A DNA stretch of 64,000 nucleotides from Butyrivibrio sp. M55 (GCF_900116865.1 NZ_FPCD01000004.1:1-64000), one strand, 5' to 3'. Shown: positions 26,513-36,232, counted from the first letter of the stretch. The notes: generated by a model not told the origin, from the letters alone. Made by a program: numbers and translations.

Positions 26513-27880
26513 TTGGAAAAGTACAGGTATAGTGATGAAGAACTAAAGTTATTGGAAAGCAGCCCGATTCCCTTTGCAATTTACCAGTGTATTGATGGGA
26601 AAGTGGTTACAATAGTCATGTCTGAAGGTTTTTTGGAGCTTTCAGGATATGAGGATGTGGATAAAAAAGAAATCTATAATCTTGTAAATGATGACATATA
26701 TCGTAATGTACATCCCGATGATCTGTCTTCTATAGTTGAGGCTGTAAATTGCTTTTTGGCAGAGGGCGGCGTATTTGATGTAATCTACAGGCAAAAAAAG
26801 GATGGAGAATACAGAGTAGTCCATTCATATGGCAGGCACATTTACAAAGAAGACGGCACAAGACTTGCTTTTGTCTGGTACACGGATCAGGGAGCTTTTG
26901 TTGGCGAAAGTATAAATGAAAATGAGGATATTTCAGCAGAATATGCGAGACTTCAGCAGGAGAATGAGCGCCTTAGGAAAGAGGCTGATGCAAGCCGAAA
27001 GATAATGAGTCTTAAGAAATCGCTTTCAGATCTTTTGACCAATATGCCGGCCATGACATTTTCAAAAGATGTAGACACAGGGAAATACCTTGCTTGTAAT
27101 CAAGCCTTTGCCGAGTATGCAAATAAAGAAACTCCGGAAGGTGTTGTAGGGCTGACTGATTTAGAGATTTTTGACGAAGAGACTGCTATTCATTTTATAG
27201 AGGATGATAAGAAAGCTCTTGCGATGGATGGACCGTATATTTTCTATGAGGACGTGCCTGATGCGGCCGGCAATCCGAGACAGTTTCAGACAACAAAGCT
27301 TAAGTTTACAGATGATACCGGAAGGGAATGCTTGTTAGGTCTGTGTCAGGATGTGACTGATGCTATGCGCATTAAACGTGAATATACGGAGAAGCTTGCG
27401 CTTGTGCAGAATATGGCTGAGATCGATTCGCTTACAGGCATCAAGAACAAGAATGCATATAAGGTAAGAGAGAGTATCATGAATCAAAGAATTCAGGAGC
27501 AGCGTCAGCCTGAGTTCGCGATTGTGGTTTTGGATGTAAATGATCTTAAGAAAATTAATGATACTGAAGGGCATGAAGCCGGAGATAAGTATATATGTGA
27601 TGCGTGTGACATAATCTGCAATATTTTTAAGCGCAGCCCTGTTTACAGAGTCGGGGGCGATGAATTTGTGGTTATTTCGCAGGATGAGGACTATGCTCGA
27701 AGCGAGGAACTAGTAGATGTAATTGCACGGCATAATAAGGATGCTCTTATAAACGGCGGAGTAGTCGTTGCCTGTGGTATGGCAAAATTTGACCAAGAAG
27801 ATTGTGTGGCAGCAGTATTTGAAATTGCTGACAAAAGGATGTATGAAAACAAGAAGTTTTTAAAGAACTGTATAAAATAG
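26513..27880 (+). CDS. PAS-GGDEF diguanylate cyclase
   Basis: 455 aa. The start is taken as TTG 26513 because AGGAGGT lies 7 bases before it; the upstream GTG at 26504 overlaps that ribosome site. Two PAS-like domains (about 10-120 and 165-285) are joined by a short coiled coil. The C-terminal GGDEF domain has an intact RVGGDEFVV active site at about 380. It makes c-di-GMP in response to an unknown signal. It is soluble. The c-di-GMP-I riboswitch at 17.0 kb shows that this second messenger is used. Confidence 0.9.
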   Translation: MEKYRYSDEELKLLESSPIPFAIYQCIDGKVVTIVMSEGFLELSGYEDVDKKEIYNLVNDDIYRNVHPDDLSSIVEAVNCFLAEGGVFDVIYRQKKDGEYRVVHSYGRHIYKEDGTRLAFVWYTDQGAFVGESINENEDISAEYARLQQENERLRKEADASRKIMSLKKSLSDLLTNMPAMTFSKDVDTGKYLACNQAFAEYANKETPEGVVGLTDLEIFDEETAIHFIEDDKKALAMDGPYIFYEDVPDAAGNPRQFQTTKLKFTDDTGRECLLGLCQDVTDAMRIKREYTEKLALVQNMAEIDSLTGIKNKNAYKVRESIMNQRIQEQRQPEFAIVVLDVNDLKKINDTEGHEAGDKYICDACDIICNIFKRSPVYRVGGDEFVVISQDEDYARSEELVDVIARHNKDALINGGVVVACGMAKFDQEDCVAAVFEIADKRMYENKKFLKNCIK

Positions 27881-27926
27881 ATAGAAAATGTAGAAACGGA
27901 GCAACCTGAGTAATCCTGTGATTCAT

Positions 27927-30116
27927 ATGGATAAACCAAATTTCAAAGACATAAAGAAGTTAATAAAAGCAATTGATGATGCAAACACGGCATTTAAAAA
28001 TATCTATAATGACCGGGCATTGCAGGAAGGTAATATCAAGCAACTTTGCAATAAGATTGCAGGAATCGAGGCTCGGAAGGAACTTTTTGATATTCCTGTG
28101 GATGAGCTAAAAAAAGCAAGAGCAGGAATCCGTGTTCAGGCACTTATGGATGCAGGTTATACGAGCCTGGGACAGTTGGCAAAGGCTACTGACTATGAAA
28201 TACAGTCTCTTGATGGTATAGGAGAGAAACAGACAGAGGCGATAAGAAATGTCGTTACTGAATTTGCCAATAGCCTGGCGTCAAGAGTGATAATCCGTCT
28301 TGATCCGGATGATAAGTCTGAAAATGCAGACGACAATGCTGAGCTTATTACAGAACTTGCTAATTATCTTAATAGCGAAAAAGTAAGAAGAGATGTTTCG
28401 GAAGGTGCATCAAATCTTGATGATTATGCTCAGAGGATAAAGAACAGCGGGATGATAAGAAACGGGTTCCACTGGATCTTTTCCTCAGGTGTTTCTAAGC
28501 AGAATACCGTGACTATGGCTGAAGACATATATGAGTTTGTGAGTAGCTCTTTCTTTGATAATATGCTTCATGCCATTAATCTGTATCAGGAAGCATCTCA
28601 TACAACTAAGGTTGCGGCCATGGAGGCTTTTAACAGGAATAGCGCTGAATTCTATGTGCTGCTGGAGAGCCTTGGCAATATGACCGGCAACAAGCCTTTT
28701 GTATATGACAGTATTCCGGCGCAGCTTGCAGAAGAGATAAATGAAACAGCTCTTAATTTGGATGGATTTAGTGGATCGCTTAGGGCTTATCAGATATTTG
28801 GAGCAAAATATATTTTACATCAGAGGAAGGTTCTTCTTGGCGATGAGATGGGACTTGGAAAGACAATCCAGGCTATTGCTGCAATGGCTCATATACAGGC
28901 GACGCAGCAAAAGAAATGTTATTTTCTGATCGTTTGCCCTGCCAGCGTGCTTATAAACTGGGCAAGGGAACTAAAGAAATTCAGCAGGATAGAGGCTTTT
29001 ATCATACATGGTCAGACACTTGAAGAATCTTTTGAAAGATGGCAGGATAATGGCGGTGCTGCAATAACCAACTACGAGTCCATGGGAAAGATTGTAGATC
29101 GCATAGATAATCATATGTCTCTTTCCATGTTGGTTATAGATGAAGCGCACTACATGAAGAATCCTGATGCCAAAAGAACTATGTACATTCGAAGGCTTGA
29201 TAATGAGTCTGAGAGAATTCTTTTGATGACAGGAACGCCGCTTGAAAACAGCGTTGACGAGATGTGCAACCTGATTGATTTTGTTCGACCCGATATGACA
29301 GAGCAGGTAAAGGCACTGGCAAATATCAGTCACTTGCCGCAGTTTAAAGAAAGCTTGGCACCGGTATATATCAGAAGAACAAGGCAGCAGGTTCTTAAGG
29401 AACTTCCGGAAATCGCACAGGAACAGGAGTGGTGCAGCCTTACAGATACAGATAAAGACACCTATAAAGATGCGATTGTAAGTGGAAGATTCTCCGATAT
29501 GAGAAGGGTTTCTTTTCTTCAGGATGACATGACTACATCATCAAAGTGCATGCGACTTCTGGAACTTCTTGATCAGGCAGAAAGTGAAGGAAGAAAGGTT
29601 ATCATATATTCTTTCTTTAGAGAAACAATATCTAAAGTCAGTGATCTTCTTGGAAGAAGATGCATAGGTGTGATCAGCGGAGACACTAAGATGAGCACGA
29701 GGCAGTTTCTTGTGGATAAGCTGGGTGAGGCTCCCGGAGGAAGTGTTCTTGTTAGCCAGATAATTGCCGGAGGCGTCGGATTAAATATTCAGACTGCCAG
29801 TATAGTGGTGTTTTGCGAACCGCAGATCAAACCGTCTTTGGAAAGCCAGGCGCTTTCGAGAGTGTACAGAATGGGACAGGTCAGAAACGTGCTTGTATAC
29901 AGGCTGTTATGTCCTGATACTATAGATGATGAGATGATGCTGATCCTTGATGAGAAACAGGCGGAATTTGATAACTATGCTGATGAGTCCATAGTTGCAG
30001 GCGCTTTCGATAACATAATGGACAAAGAATGGATTACTAAAGCAATTGAAAAAGAAAGACAAAAATATTTACCACAACTATCACAAAGAGAATTACAAGA
30101 TGACAACAATGAATAA
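27927..30116 (+). CDS. SNF2-family helicase-like ATPase with helix-hairpin-helix
   Basis: 729 aa from ATG 27927 (a GTG at 27918 is also possible; neither has a strong ribosome site). The N-terminal 270 residues include a helix-hairpin-helix (SLGQLAKATDYEIQSLDGIG). The Swi2/Snf2 core follows: GDEMGLGKT at about 305, VIDEAHYMKNP at about 405, LMTGTPLEN, and in the second lobe VLVSQIIAGGVGLNIQTA and ALSRVYRMGQ at about 643. It is a DNA translocase, perhaps for repair or transcription recycling. Its last 17 bases overlap the GH43 gene. Confidence 0.85.
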   Translation: MDKPNFKDIKKLIKAIDDANTAFKNIYNDRALQEGNIKQLCNKIAGIEARKELFDIPVDELKKARAGIRVQALMDAGYTSLGQLAKATDYEIQSLDGIGEKQTEAIRNVVTEFANSLASRVIIRLDPDDKSENADDNAELITELANYLNSEKVRRDVSEGASNLDDYAQRIKNSGMIRNGFHWIFSSGVSKQNTVTMAEDIYEFVSSSFFDNMLHAINLYQEASHTTKVAAMEAFNRNSAEFYVLLESLGNMTGNKPFVYDSIPAQLAEEINETALNLDGFSGSLRAYQIFGAKYILHQRKVLLGDEMGLGKTIQAIAAMAHIQATQQKKCYFLIVCPASVLINWARELKKFSRIEAFIIHGQTLEESFERWQDNGGAAITNYESMGKIVDRIDNHMSLSMLVIDEAHYMKNPDAKRTMYIRRLDNESERILLMTGTPLENSVDEMCNLIDFVRPDMTEQVKALANISHLPQFKESLAPVYIRRTRQQVLKELPEIAQEQEWCSLTDTDKDTYKDAIVSGRFSDMRRVSFLQDDMTTSSKCMRLLELLDQAESEGRKVIIYSFFRETISKVSDLLGRRCIGVISGDTKMSTRQFLVDKLGEAPGGSVLVSQIIAGGVGLNIQTASIVVFCEPQIKPSLESQALSRVYRMGQVRNVLVYRLLCPDTIDDEMMLILDEKQAEFDNYADESIVAGAFDNIMDKEWITKAIEKERQKYLPQLSQRELQDDNNE

Positions 30117-31731
30117 CATCAACCCCATTACAAAACTTGATTACCCTGATCCTGAAGTGATTAGAGTCGGCGATACTTACTATATGGTAAGCACCACTAT
30201 GTACTTTATGCCGGGGTGCGAGATACTTCGCTCATATGACCTTGTGAATTGGGAGCACGCCGCATATGTATATGATACGCTGGATGGCACCGATGCTCAG
30301 AAGTTAGAGGGAAAAGAAAATGTATACGGCTGTGGTATGTGGGCTGCAAGCCTTAGCTATCATGAGGGTGTGTACTACGTATGCTTTGTAGCTAATGACA
30401 CACATAAGACCTATATCTATCAGTCAAAAGATATAGAGGGTCCGTGGGAGAAATATACTCTCGAAGGCTTTTATCATGACAACTCTATTTTGTTTGATGA
30501 TGACGGGAAGGTTTATATCGTTTATGGAAACACGGACATTTATCTGAAAGAACTTAAATTTGATGAAGCCATGCATCTGACAGATGTAGGAACCGAGCCT
30601 GAAAAGTTGATCATATCTGATAAGAATGAAGTATATCTTGGATATGAAGGCTCTCATTTTTACAAAATAGGTGGTAAATACTACATTTTTTTGATTCATA
30701 TGCCAAAGGCCACGGGAAAAAGAACCGAGGCGGTATTCGTGGCAGATAAGCCTGAAGGTCCGTACTATGGCAAAGATGTTATGGATGATGACAGAGGCTA
30801 TAGAAATTCAGGCGTAGCCCAGGGCGGGATTGTTGATAGTCCGTCGGGAAAGTGGTACGGCATCCTCTTTCAGGACAGTGGCGCAGTAGGAAGAATCCCG
30901 TGCCTTATGCCGGTGACCTGGGGAAAGATAACAACAGATGAAGGCAAAGAAGTCGATTTTCCTGTTTTCGGTGAAGGCGGTAAAATACCTGAAGAATTTG
31001 AAATTGAAGATTTAAATCCCGAATACAAATATGCTCCTTTGGTATCAAGCGATGATTTTAAAACAGATTATAACGGGGCTGACAAATCTTCAAGCTTTGG
31101 CTTTAAACCCTGCTGGCAGTTTAATCATGAACCTGATCTGTCGTTTGTAAAAAGAGATTTGGAAAAGGGCACTGTTACTATTAAAACAGATAAGATCTGC
31201 AGCAACTTGGTTCAGGCCAAAAACACTTTGACGCAGAGAACTCTTTTTCCCGGATGCGAAGCAGGCGTTACTGTTGATGCAAGCGACATTAAAGACGGAG
31301 ACTATGCGGGACTGTGCCTTCTTGAAAGTGAATACGGATTTATAGCAGTAACCAAAAGAGATTCATCTTATTACCTTGTAATGGGAAAAAGAGAACTTGA
31401 AACAAAAGACATCTGGGGCGAACGGTGCGATGATGAAACTTTTGAGGAAGTGGGATGCGTTCCACTTGGCAGTCCGGTTGTGACACTTTGTGCAGGCGCA
31501 TGTTTCGATAACAGGACAGTCCTAAGAAGCAAGCAACCAAGCCTTATACCTCATGCCGATGATACTGTATCTTTTTTCTATACTACAGATCAAGAGCATC
31601 TAAAAAAACTTGGAAGCGACCACAAAATGGAGTTCAAGCTTGATCATTTCACAGGCGCACGATTTGGACTTTTTGTCTATAGCACAAAAGAAATCGGCGG
31701 TAGCGCTAGTTTTTCAAATTTTATATATTGA
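30100..31731 (+). CDS. GH43 family glycosidase (xylosidase/arabinofuranosidase type)
   Basis: 543 aa, start ATG 30100 (or 30109). No signal peptide, so it acts inside the cell on imported oligosaccharides. The five-bladed propeller shows the base Asp in LDYPDPEVIR (about residue 17), the second Asp in GFYHDNSILFDDDG and the acid Glu in YLGYEGSHFYKIGGKYY. The C-terminal 200 residues are the beta-sandwich found behind many GH43 enzymes. It hydrolyses beta-xylosides or arabinosides from hemicellulose; exact substrate not visible. It overlaps the helicase gene and is followed by a terminator. Confidence 0.88.
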   Translation: MTTMNNINPITKLDYPDPEVIRVGDTYYMVSTTMYFMPGCEILRSYDLVNWEHAAYVYDTLDGTDAQKLEGKENVYGCGMWAASLSYHEGVYYVCFVANDTHKTYIYQSKDIEGPWEKYTLEGFYHDNSILFDDDGKVYIVYGNTDIYLKELKFDEAMHLTDVGTEPEKLIISDKNEVYLGYEGSHFYKIGGKYYIFLIHMPKATGKRTEAVFVADKPEGPYYGKDVMDDDRGYRNSGVAQGGIVDSPSGKWYGILFQDSGAVGRIPCLMPVTWGKITTDEGKEVDFPVFGEGGKIPEEFEIEDLNPEYKYAPLVSSDDFKTDYNGADKSSSFGFKPCWQFNHEPDLSFVKRDLEKGTVTIKTDKICSNLVQAKNTLTQRTLFPGCEAGVTVDASDIKDGDYAGLCLLESEYGFIAVTKRDSSYYLVMGKRELETKDIWGERCDDETFEEVGCVPLGSPVVTLCAGACFDNRTVLRSKQPSLIPHADDTVSFFYTTDQEHLKKLGSDHKMEFKLDHFTGARFGLFVYSTKEIGGSASFSNFIY

Positions 31732-31740
31732 AAAAGAGTA

Positions 31741-31771
31741 ATGGAGTGGCGAAAGCTACTCCATTTTTTTA
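31741..31771 (+). terminator. Terminator after GH43 gene
   Basis: ATGGAGT, 10-base loop, ACTCCAT, then seven T. Confidence 0.8.
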
Positions 31772-31941
31772 TATGATAGAAGATTCTATTTTTCTCCTAA
31801 ATAAATCGTTGCTACGCAACAACTATTTGTTGATGGTTATCAAAAAGCCCGTATTTTAAAATATATCTATGGCAAATATTTAACAATAATTACCGGCATA
31901 TGGCAGAACCACAAAGAGTGCCGGATAATAAGGAGGTTTCA

Positions 31942-33933
31942 ATGAAATATAAAGGACTTTTTGAACCAATCAAAATCGGCAAATTAGAAATCAAAAACCG
32001 CTATGCAATGGCACCCATGGGACCGCTTGGTCTCGGAGACTGCGAAGGCGGATGGAATGACAGAGGTATCGATTACTACACCAGACGTGCTCAGGGTGGC
32101 ATCGGTCTTATTATCACAGGTGTTACTTTCTCTGATACAGAGGTGGAGAAGCCTTCATTTCCCAATACACCCAATTCAACATACAATCCGGTTCAGTTCG
32201 TAAGAACCAGCCGTGAGATGACAGAGCGTGTTCATGCTTACGGATCAAAGATCTTTTTACAGATGAGCGGTGGATTCGGACGAGTTACAATTCCTACAAA
32301 CTTAGGTGAATTCCCGCCTGTATCTGCATCACCAATTCCTCACAGATGGCTTGATAAGACTTGCCGCCCGCTTACTGTTGAAGAAATTCACGGAATCGTA
32401 GAGAGTTTCGGAAAAGGCGCTTATAACGCTAAGCGTGCGGGATTTGACGGTGTTGAGATCCACGCTGTTCATGAAGGATATCTTATCGATCAGTTCGCTA
32501 TTTCTTTCTTCAATCAGCGTACAGATGAATATGGCGGATCACTTGAAAACAGACTTAGATTTGCAAAGGAAATTCGTGAAGAAATTGCAAAGACTTGCGG
32601 ATGGGATTTCCCTGTTGCATTAAGATTCTCATTAAAGAGTATGGTTAAGGATTTCCGTGAAGGTGCACTTCCCGGAGAAGAATTCGAGGAGAAGGGCCGT
32701 GATATCGAGGAAGGCATCGAGGCTGCTAAGCTTCTTGAGAAATACGGCTATGATGCTCTTGATGTTGATGCCGGAACATATGATGCTTGGTGGTGGAATC
32801 ATCCCCCGATGTATATGGAGAAGGCACCTTACAAAGAGTTTGCAAGAATTACAAAAGAAAATGTAAATATCCCTGTTATCATGGCAGGACGTGTTGATAA
32901 CCCCGATACTGCGCTTGAGTGTCTTGAAAGCAATATTTGCGACATGATATCTCTCGGCCGTCCGACACTTGCTGACCCTGATATTGTAAACAAGATTCGC
33001 AGAAACAATTTAAGCCAGATCCGTCCTTGTATCAGCTGTCAGGAAGGTTGTATGGGACGTATCCAGAGCTATTCACTTATAAACTGTGCAGTTAACCCTC
33101 AGGCAGGTAAAGAGAGATTAAACCGCTACAATCCCATTGTTAAAAAGAAGAAGGTGCTTGTAGTTGGTGGTGGTGTTGCAGGACTTGAGGCTGCACGTGT
33201 GCTCGCAGAAAGAGGTCATGAGCCTGTTCTTTATGAGGCTACAGGCAGACTTGGTGGAAATCTTATCCCCGGCGGTGCGCCTTCATTTAAGGAAGACGAT
33301 ATAGCTCTTGCAAAGTGGTATGAAGATGAAATGACACGTCTCGGAGTTGAAGTTTACCTTAATACTAAGGCTACTGAGAAAGAAATTCTCGACAAGCAGT
33401 TTGATGCAGTTATTCTTGCTACAGGTTCTCGTCCCAAGATGTTCTCACTTGGAGATGACAAGAAGGTATATTCTGCAGAGCAGGTACTTCTTGGACAGAA
33501 GGAAACAGGTGATAACGTAGCTGTAGTAGGTGGCGGACTTGTAGGATGTGAGCTTGCACTTGACCTTGCAATGAAGGGCAAGAAGGTTACTATTGTTGAA
33601 GCTCTTGATAAGATCTTGGCAGTTAACGGACCTCTTTGCTCAGCAAATAAGGAAATGCTTGAGAAGCTTATTCCTTTCAACGGCATTGACGTTGTAACTG
33701 ACGCTAAGGTTACAGAGTATAAGAACGGTGTTCTTAAGGCTGAAACTAAAGACGGCGCAAAAGAACTTGCTGCAGACAGCGTTGTTTTATGCGTTGGATA
33801 CTCCAGTGAAAATACTCTCTATAATCAGTACAAGAACGATGTGGATGAAATCTATCTCCTTGGAGATGCAAGACAGGTATCTAACATTATGTACGGTATC
33901 TGGGATGCATTTGAAGTTGCAAACCATATCTGA
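31942..33933 (+). CDS. FMN/FAD/4Fe-4S enoate-type reductase (Old Yellow Enzyme family)
   Basis: 663 aa from ATG 31942 with AAGGAGGT upstream. The N-terminal TIM barrel (FMN; MAPMGPLG, later HAVHEGYLIDQF) is followed by a cluster ligand set C-x2-C-x3-C-x11-C at about 363-382 and a C-terminal FAD/NAD(P)H half with VVGGGVAGLEAA at about 407 and AVVGGGLVGCE at about 527. It belongs to the family of 2,4-dienoyl-CoA reductase, enoate and bile-acid (BaiCD/BaiH) reductases. Substrate is probably an unsaturated acid or aromatic enoate. The LysR gene facing it is its likely regulator. Confidence 0.88.
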   Translation: MKYKGLFEPIKIGKLEIKNRYAMAPMGPLGLGDCEGGWNDRGIDYYTRRAQGGIGLIITGVTFSDTEVEKPSFPNTPNSTYNPVQFVRTSREMTERVHAYGSKIFLQMSGGFGRVTIPTNLGEFPPVSASPIPHRWLDKTCRPLTVEEIHGIVESFGKGAYNAKRAGFDGVEIHAVHEGYLIDQFAISFFNQRTDEYGGSLENRLRFAKEIREEIAKTCGWDFPVALRFSLKSMVKDFREGALPGEEFEEKGRDIEEGIEAAKLLEKYGYDALDVDAGTYDAWWWNHPPMYMEKAPYKEFARITKENVNIPVIMAGRVDNPDTALECLESNICDMISLGRPTLADPDIVNKIRRNNLSQIRPCISCQEGCMGRIQSYSLINCAVNPQAGKERLNRYNPIVKKKKVLVVGGGVAGLEAARVLAERGHEPVLYEATGRLGGNLIPGGAPSFKEDDIALAKWYEDEMTRLGVEVYLNTKATEKEILDKQFDAVILATGSRPKMFSLGDDKKVYSAEQVLLGQKETGDNVAVVGGGLVGCELALDLAMKGKKVTIVEALDKILAVNGPLCSANKEMLEKLIPFNGIDVVTDAKVTEYKNGVLKAETKDGAKELAADSVVLCVGYSSENTLYNQYKNDVDEIYLLGDARQVSNIMYGIWDAFEVANHI

Positions 33934-33961
33934 TAAAAAAGAAATAGCATAATAAAATGAG

Positions 33962-34003
33962 ACGACGAATGGCTTTAAGTTTAAGTCATTCGTCGTTTTT
34001 TTT
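33962..34003. terminator. Bidirectional terminator, overlaps LysR 3' end
   Basis: ACGACGAATG / CATTCGTCGT 10-bp stem followed by eight T. The right arm also encodes the last codons of the LysR gene. Confidence 0.8.
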
Positions 34004-34859
34004 GATGGGAACATTGATGCAAAAAACGCTTTGCAAGTTCCGCATCCGGTGAGTTTTCAAGATAAATGCCATATACATCCCAAGTATAGGTGTCAGTTAT
34101 GGGGATGGCTTTAACATCGGTATCATCTTTGAAAAATCTGGGAGCGACGCCAATTCCGATTCGATTTTTTACAAGGCGGTAAATAGAATCACCTTCGCCA
34201 ACCTTTGCGACAATTTCAGGATTGAAATCATTCATATGGCAGGCGTTTATGAAATCGTGATATATGTGGTATTTCTCATTCATGGAAATCAGAGGTTCAT
34301 CTTTGATTTTCGTAATACTGATCTGTTGTTTGTCCCAGAACCTGTGCCCTTTGTGAACGTATAGGACGATATCTACCGATTTGATAAGCTCTGACATAAG
34401 CCCCGGAACTTGTGGCTTTCCTACAACGAGACCGCAATTTATCTCATCGTTTATCACGCGTTTCAAAACAGTCTTGTTTTCCTGTTCATCCCAACTTGCA
34501 ATAATTTCCGGATTAGATTTCATAAAAGAATGCACAGAAGGAATATCGACAGCTCGTAGTGTCCCTGCTGCAAATCCAATCCTGAAGCGCTTTTCTCTGT
34601 CGTTTACAGCTCTGATCTCCGTAAACATCTCATTCATTTTTTTTATTATGGCTTTGGATTTTTCGTAAAAGATCTTTCCGCTTTCCGTGGGGATAAATCC
34701 GTCTTTGGTTCTTGAAAAAAGCTGAGTGCCACATTCTTCTTCAAGACTTTTTATGATCTTACTGAGTCCCTGCGGTGATAGAAACAACTTATTTGCCGCA
34801 ACCTGCAGATTTCGTTCTTCATATATAATTTGAAAACATTTTAGATTTCTTGTATTCAT
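33981..34859 (-). CDS. LysR-family transcriptional regulator
   Basis: 292 aa. N-terminal winged HTH (LKCFQIIYEERNLQVAANKLF, then LSPQGLSKIIKSLEEECG) and a C-terminal effector-binding domain with two periplasmic-binding-like lobes. It faces the reductase gene (convergent) and is divergent from the small XRE gene at 34948. It may control the reductase, but its binding site cannot be named from the sequence. Confidence 0.88.
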   Translation of the reverse strand: MNTRNLKCFQIIYEERNLQVAANKLFLSPQGLSKIIKSLEEECGTQLFSRTKDGFIPTESGKIFYEKSKAIIKKMNEMFTEIRAVNDREKRFRIGFAAGTLRAVDIPSVHSFMKSNPEIIASWDEQENKTVLKRVINDEINCGLVVGKPQVPGLMSELIKSVDIVLYVHKGHRFWDKQQISITKIKDEPLISMNEKYHIYHDFINACHMNDFNPEIVAKVGEGDSIYRLVKNRIGIGVAPRFFKDDTDVKAIPITDTYTWDVYGIYLENSPDAELAKRFLHQCSHQKKRRMT

Positions 34860-34884
34860 AAAAAAATAATAGCAAAATTTATTC

Positions 34885-34931
34885 TTGATTTAAATTGTGT
34901 TATGTAATAATATCGAATAAACGAATTATTC
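34885..34931 (+). promoter_or_regulatory. Promoter and inverted-repeat operator of the XRE gene
   Basis: TTGATT (34885-34890), 17-base spacer, TAATAT (34908-34913). Just behind the -10 box is an inverted repeat GAATAA-n5-TTATTC (34915-34931), a good place for autorepression by the XRE protein. Confidence 0.5.
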
Positions 34932-34947
34932 TGAAAGAAGAATGTAC

Positions 34948-35292
34948 ATGACAATTGGAGAGAGAGTTTTACAACTTGTTCGTGATAGAGATATGACTCA
35001 AAAAGAGTTTTCTGAAAAGACCGGAATTCCCCAAAGTACAATGAGTAGTTGGAAAGGAAAAAAGCAAAATCCATCTATCGATAAGTTAAAGGTGATCTGT
35101 GATACATTACATGTAGATCCGTATTATTTAATATCAGGATCAGAGAGCAATGAAGCACTGAATAATGATTATTTAACTGTTTACCGAAAAGATGAAGAGT
35201 ATGAGCTTTTGGTAGAATATAGGAGAATGGACAGGGATTGTAGAAACCGTCTTTTGGGGTATATCTATGCTTTAAATGAAAAGATGCAATAA
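34948..35292 (+). CDS. XRE-family regulator
   Basis: 114 aa from ATG 34948, which has AAAGAAG 8 bases upstream; the ATG at 34942 is too near it. Residues about 3-62 are a Cro/CI HTH (GERVLQLVRDRDMTQKEFSE, SSWKGKKQNPSIDKL). The tail is short and helical. Divergent from the LysR gene. Regulon unknown; the operator at 34915 suggests self-control. Confidence 0.82.
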   Translation: MTIGERVLQLVRDRDMTQKEFSEKTGIPQSTMSSWKGKKQNPSIDKLKVICDTLHVDPYYLISGSESNEALNNDYLTVYRKDEEYELLVEYRRMDRDCRNRLLGYIYALNEKMQ

Positions 35293-35436
35293 TATTTTTA
35301 CACTGATAATTCGACAAAAAGAAAAATTCGCAAAAACATAACGCGCGTTAAGGAATTTGCTTGAGGTTTCAAATGGGATAGATATATGTTTGGGGACTTT
35401 TTTTCTTTTGCGTGAATTGGATGAAAACTGGTTTCA

Positions 35437-35465
35437 TTGACATAGTAAGCTATAAGTATTATCAT
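35437..35465 (+). promoter_or_regulatory. Sigma-A promoter of the 35.5-kb gene pair
   Basis: TTGACA (perfect) and TATCAT with a 17-base spacer, 49 bases before the first gene. Confidence 0.75.
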
Positions 35466-35472
35466 AATGATA

Positions 35473-35488
35473 GGTGGGATATCCCACC
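35473..35488. promoter_or_regulatory. 16-bp perfect palindromic operator
   Basis: GGTGGGAT followed directly by ATCCCACC. It begins 8 bases after the -10 box, over the transcription start, so a bound protein would block RNA polymerase. Autoregulation by the antitoxin-like product is the simplest reading. Confidence 0.65.
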
Positions 35489-35513
35489 AAACTGTGTTTT
35501 GGAGGTGACCCTT

Positions 35514-35753
35514 ATGGAAGCTATCAAAGATTATACTGTACATATAGACAGCAAAAAGAGAATTACTCTCAGAGGTGCGTTGTATCAGTACTATAATGTA
35601 AAAGAATACGAAAATGGCTGTATAATACTTGAACCACGTGAATTATCTATTCCGAAAGGAATCTCGGCAAATTCTTTAAAAGATATGGATAGAGCAATAG
35701 AGAATTTTAAAATGGGAGATGTTTCATCTGCTATTGATCTATCTGATTTTTAG
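35514..35753 (+). CDS. Small antitoxin-like protein
   Basis: 79 aa from ATG 35514, which has a strong GGAGGTGA site; the longer frame from 35412 runs through the promoter. The start (YTVHIDSKKRITLRGALYQY) resembles a swapped-hairpin or small beta DNA-binding domain, and the acidic C-terminus (SSAIDLSDF) resembles a toxin-binding tail. It precedes the next gene by 14 bases and is controlled by a palindromic operator, the usual plan of a type II toxin-antitoxin pair. Confidence 0.6.
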   Translation: MEAIKDYTVHIDSKKRITLRGALYQYYNVKEYENGCIILEPRELSIPKGISANSLKDMDRAIENFKMGDVSSAIDLSDF

Positions 35754-35767
35754 GAGGAAATGTCTGG

Positions 35768-36139
35768 ATGGGATATGCAATAAGAATGGGAATTCCTGAA
35801 ATGGAAGAATTATGGAATTTCCTTCAGACTCAGTATAGAAATGGTACTATCACCAAAAAAGATGAAGAACTTTATAAAAAATGGGGTAATGCATTGAAAA
35901 AACTATCCATTGATCCGATGTATCCGAGTTTAAAATCTCATGAAATAACTGAATTGTCCAGACGATATGGAATTAAAGTTTGGCAGTCATATTTGGAGAA
36001 TAGAAAGAGTGGGGCGCGTCGTATGTATTGGGTATATGGACCGGAACAGCAGGATATAACAATAATCGGGCTGGAACCCCATCCTGAAGACGCAAAGAAC
36101 GGTGCATATGATAGGATAAAACTATCGGATTTATATTAG
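35768..36139 (+). CDS. RelE-like toxin candidate
   Basis: 123 aa. The C-terminal half (RRMYWVYGPEQQDITIIGLEPHPED) has the beta-strand pattern and basic residues of RelE/ParE-type ribosome-dependent mRNA interferases, although it is longer than most. The N-terminal half is helical. Co-transcribed with the small protein at 35514. The toxin call rests mainly on arrangement and on this segment. Confidence 0.5.
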   Translation: MGYAIRMGIPEMEELWNFLQTQYRNGTITKKDEELYKKWGNALKKLSIDPMYPSLKSHEITELSRRYGIKVWQSYLENRKSGARRMYWVYGPEQQDITIIGLEPHPEDAKNGAYDRIKLSDLY

Positions 36140-36154
36140 TATTGATTTAGAACG

Positions 36155-36184
36155 AGGACTTTCAACGACGAATGGTCCTTTTTT
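36155..36184 (+). terminator. Weak terminator after the gene pair
   Basis: AGGAC / GTCCT stem with a 15-base loop, then six T. Short stem, so modest confidence. Confidence 0.45.
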
Positions 36185-36232
36185 CGTGCAAAAAAATATG
36201 CAATAGGATAGGTCTTTTTTATTGAATAAACA

